Part shown: one piece after another, positions 5,147 through 6,423 of the stretch
How the letters are laid out: every line of letters starts with the position of its first letter
Position numbering within the stretch: position 1 is the stretch's first letter
NCBI GenBank assembly: GCA_013213915.1
Contig: JABSRK010000208.1
Coordinates: 1-6,423 of the forward strand
From: Planctomycetota bacterium
GTDB lineage: Bacteria; Planctomycetota; GCA-002687715
Direction of reading: 5' to 3'
DNA: 6,423 bases
Notes under the pieces: generated by a model
What the model saw: only the letters and a program-made list of their open reading frames with translations
Databases searched by the model: none
Told to the model about the DNA's origin: nothing
Program-made: the position numbers and the translations under genes

Positions 5147-6423
5147 ATGAGCCTCAAAGAGAGCGACGGGGAGGCCTTCGAGCTTCTGCAGCGTGAGACC
5201 GCGTACCGGGCCGGGGTCATCGACCTCGTTCCCAGTGACAACCATCCGAGCGCGTCGGTACGCGCCGCGGAGGGCTATCCGCTCTTCTACAGCGAGAACG
5301 ACGGCCGCAACTACTACTACCCGGCGTGCGAGACGGTCGCAGAGGTGGAGAAGCTCGCGAAGGAACGAGCCCTCGCGTGCTTCCCAGGCGCCGAGTACGT
5401 CAACGTCAAGCCGACCGACGGGACACGCGCCAACGAAGCCACGTACCGCGCGTTGCTGAAGGATGGTGACACCATCCTGTCCCTCGGGCTCGCAGAGGGT
5501 GGACACCTTTCCCACGGGCTCAAGTGGAATTACTCGGGCCAGCTCTACCGCATCGTCCACTACGGGTTGACGCCAGATGGTCTGCTTGACATGGAGCAGG
5601 TGCGGGCACTCGCCCACGAACACAGTCCACAGATGATCATTGCGGGCGGCAGCTCGTGCCCGTTCCAGTTCGACTTCGAGGCATTCGCGGGTATCGCCAG
5701 GGAGTGTGGATCGCTCCTGCATTCGGACATCTCTCATTTCGCTGGGTTGGTGGTATCGGGGCATCACCCGTCGCCCTTCCCGCACTCGGACTCGGTCATG
5801 ACGACCCTGCAGAAGACGCTCCGCGGTGCGAAAGGTGCGGTCGCGTTCTGTCGGCACGCCCACGCGAAGGATCTCGATCGGGCGGTATTCCCGGGTGTGA
5901 TGGCGCATGCGACCGGTGCCCAACTCCTCGCGAAGGCCATCTGCTTCGGGGAGGCGGGGCAGCCGTCATTCAAGGAGTTGATGGAGCGTGTCGTTCGCAA
6001 CGCGCAACGGCTCGCTGGGGCCCTGGCCGACCGCGGCTACGTCCTCGTCAGTGGTGGCACCCAGACGCACCTCATGATCGTCGATGTTCGCAGTAGGGGT
6101 CTCACGGGCAAGGAGGCCGCAGGCCTGTTGGCGAACAAGCAACTCGTCCCTGCCGACCCCGAGAAACCGCCGGTCTGCTCCGGCATACGGATGGGCACGC
6201 CGTGTAGCGCGTCTCGCGGCATGGGCGAGCCCGAGATGGACAGGATCGCCGGCTTCGTCGATCGCCTCCTCGGCGGCGAGGACCCCGCCGACGTGCGGGC
6301 GGCGGTCGCCGAGTTGGCGGGCTCGTTCCCGCTGCCGTTGGGCGGTGAGATGGTCTACTTCTGGGTAGCGACCGCGGTCATCTTCGTCGCGGTTCTCCTG
6401 CTCTTCGCGGGCGACATGCGGCG
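5147..6423 (+). CDS. Divergent serine hydroxymethyltransferase-like PLP enzyme with C-terminal membrane helix (3' end outside window)
   Basis: The frame is open from the ATG at 5147 through 425 codons to the window end, with no stop. Residues 25-397 align along their whole length with SHMT (GlyA), a fold-type I PLP enzyme that interconverts serine and glycine with folate. Compared from memory with E. coli GlyA, these are kept: Ser30, Tyr48, Glu50 (Glu57), Tyr58 (Tyr65), His120 (His126), Asp194 (Asp200), His197, PLP-lysine Lys223 (Lys229) and Arg348 (Arg363). These are changed: HK before the lysine is QK (Gln222), the phosphate loop PHSGS is PTDGT (89-93), GQGGP is replaced by VMAHA (251-255), and the folate-side VNKN segment is missing, with a 6-residue deletion near 329-336. 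After the normal SHMT end (FPLPLGG, 394-400) the frame enters a hydrophobic helix at 403-421. The start has no good ribosome binding site. It is probably a paralog with altered chemistry, not the housekeeping enzyme. Confidence 0.9.
   Translation, partial: MSLKESDGEAFELLQRETAYRAGVIDLVPSDNHPSASVRAAEGYPLFYSENDGRNYYYPACETVAEVEKLAKERALACFPGAEYVNVKPTDGTRANEATYRALLKDGDTILSLGLAEGGHLSHGLKWNYSGQLYRIVHYGLTPDGLLDMEQVRALAHEHSPQMIIAGGSSCPFQFDFEAFAGIARECGSLLHSDISHFAGLVVSGHHPSPFPHSDSVMTTLQKTLRGAKGAVAFCRHAHAKDLDRAVFPGVMAHATGAQLLAKAICFGEAGQPSFKELMERVVRNAQRLAGALADRGYVLVSGGTQTHLMIVDVRSRGLTGKEAAGLLANKQLVPADPEKPPVCSGIRMGTPCSASRGMGEPEMDRIAGFVDRLLGGEDPADVRAAVAELAGSFPLPLGGEMVYFWVATAVIFVAVLLLFAGDMR

Noticed and set aside
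4021..5241. Long minus-strand open frame of 406 codons
   Set aside because: It lies opposite mlaD, the TPR lipoprotein and the SHMT-like gene, all with clear family motifs. The protein is low-complexity Arg/Val-rich and has no recognisable domain; typical antisense shadow in GC-rich DNA.
4691..5923. Long minus-strand open frame of 410 codons
   Set aside because: Antisense to the TPR repeats and the SHMT domain, Arg-rich with no motif; shadow frame.
1..6423. tRNA, rRNA, CRISPR arrays, insertion sequences
   Set aside because: No such structure seen; nearly all the window is accounted for by protein-coding genes on one strand.

Overview
The window is GC-rich, densely coded DNA with every supportable gene on the + strand. 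It comes from a Gram-negative (diderm) bacterium, because its core is a complete ABC-type retrograde/anterograde phospholipid transporter of the Mla/MCE kind, which works between inner and outer membrane. The lineage cannot be fixed from the sequence. GC-rich diderms such as Planctomycetota or Myxococcota-like groups are plausible guesses only.

Layout: (1) positions 1-363 hold the 3' end of an unrecognised gene. (2) After a 79-base gap, a tightly packed operon runs from 443 to 5115: a small GHKL/HATPase_c_2 anti-sigma-factor-type serine kinase (443-892), a STAS-domain protein overlapping it by 26 bases (867-1184), an MlaE-type permease (1184-2026) and an MlaF-type ATPase (2026-2838), the last two junctions being TGATG stop/start overlaps. 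A 62-base gap with a GC-rich hairpin follows, then an MCE-domain MlaD protein with a long helical tail (2901-4241), overlapping by 11 bases a TPR-repeat lipoprotein (4231-5115). (3) At 5147 a divergent serine hydroxymethyltransferase (SHMT)-fold gene begins and runs off the window end. Its frame passes from the SHMT domain straight into a hydrophobic membrane-spanning stretch.

How the genes may work together: MlaE, MlaF and MlaD form the inner-membrane lipid transporter, with the STAS protein in the position and of the fold of MlaB, the MlaF-binding subunit. The unusual element is the RsbW/SpoIIAB-like kinase coupled to it, since such kinases phosphorylate a serine in STAS proteins and this STAS protein retains the Asp-Ser-Ser-Gly phosphorylation motif. 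This suggests, as inference, that lipid transport is gated by a partner-switch phosphorylation. The TPR lipoprotein may supply a periplasmic or outer-membrane partner in place of MlaC/MlaA, neither of which is in the window. The SHMT-like gene is separated by 31 bases and may or may not be part of the same transcript.
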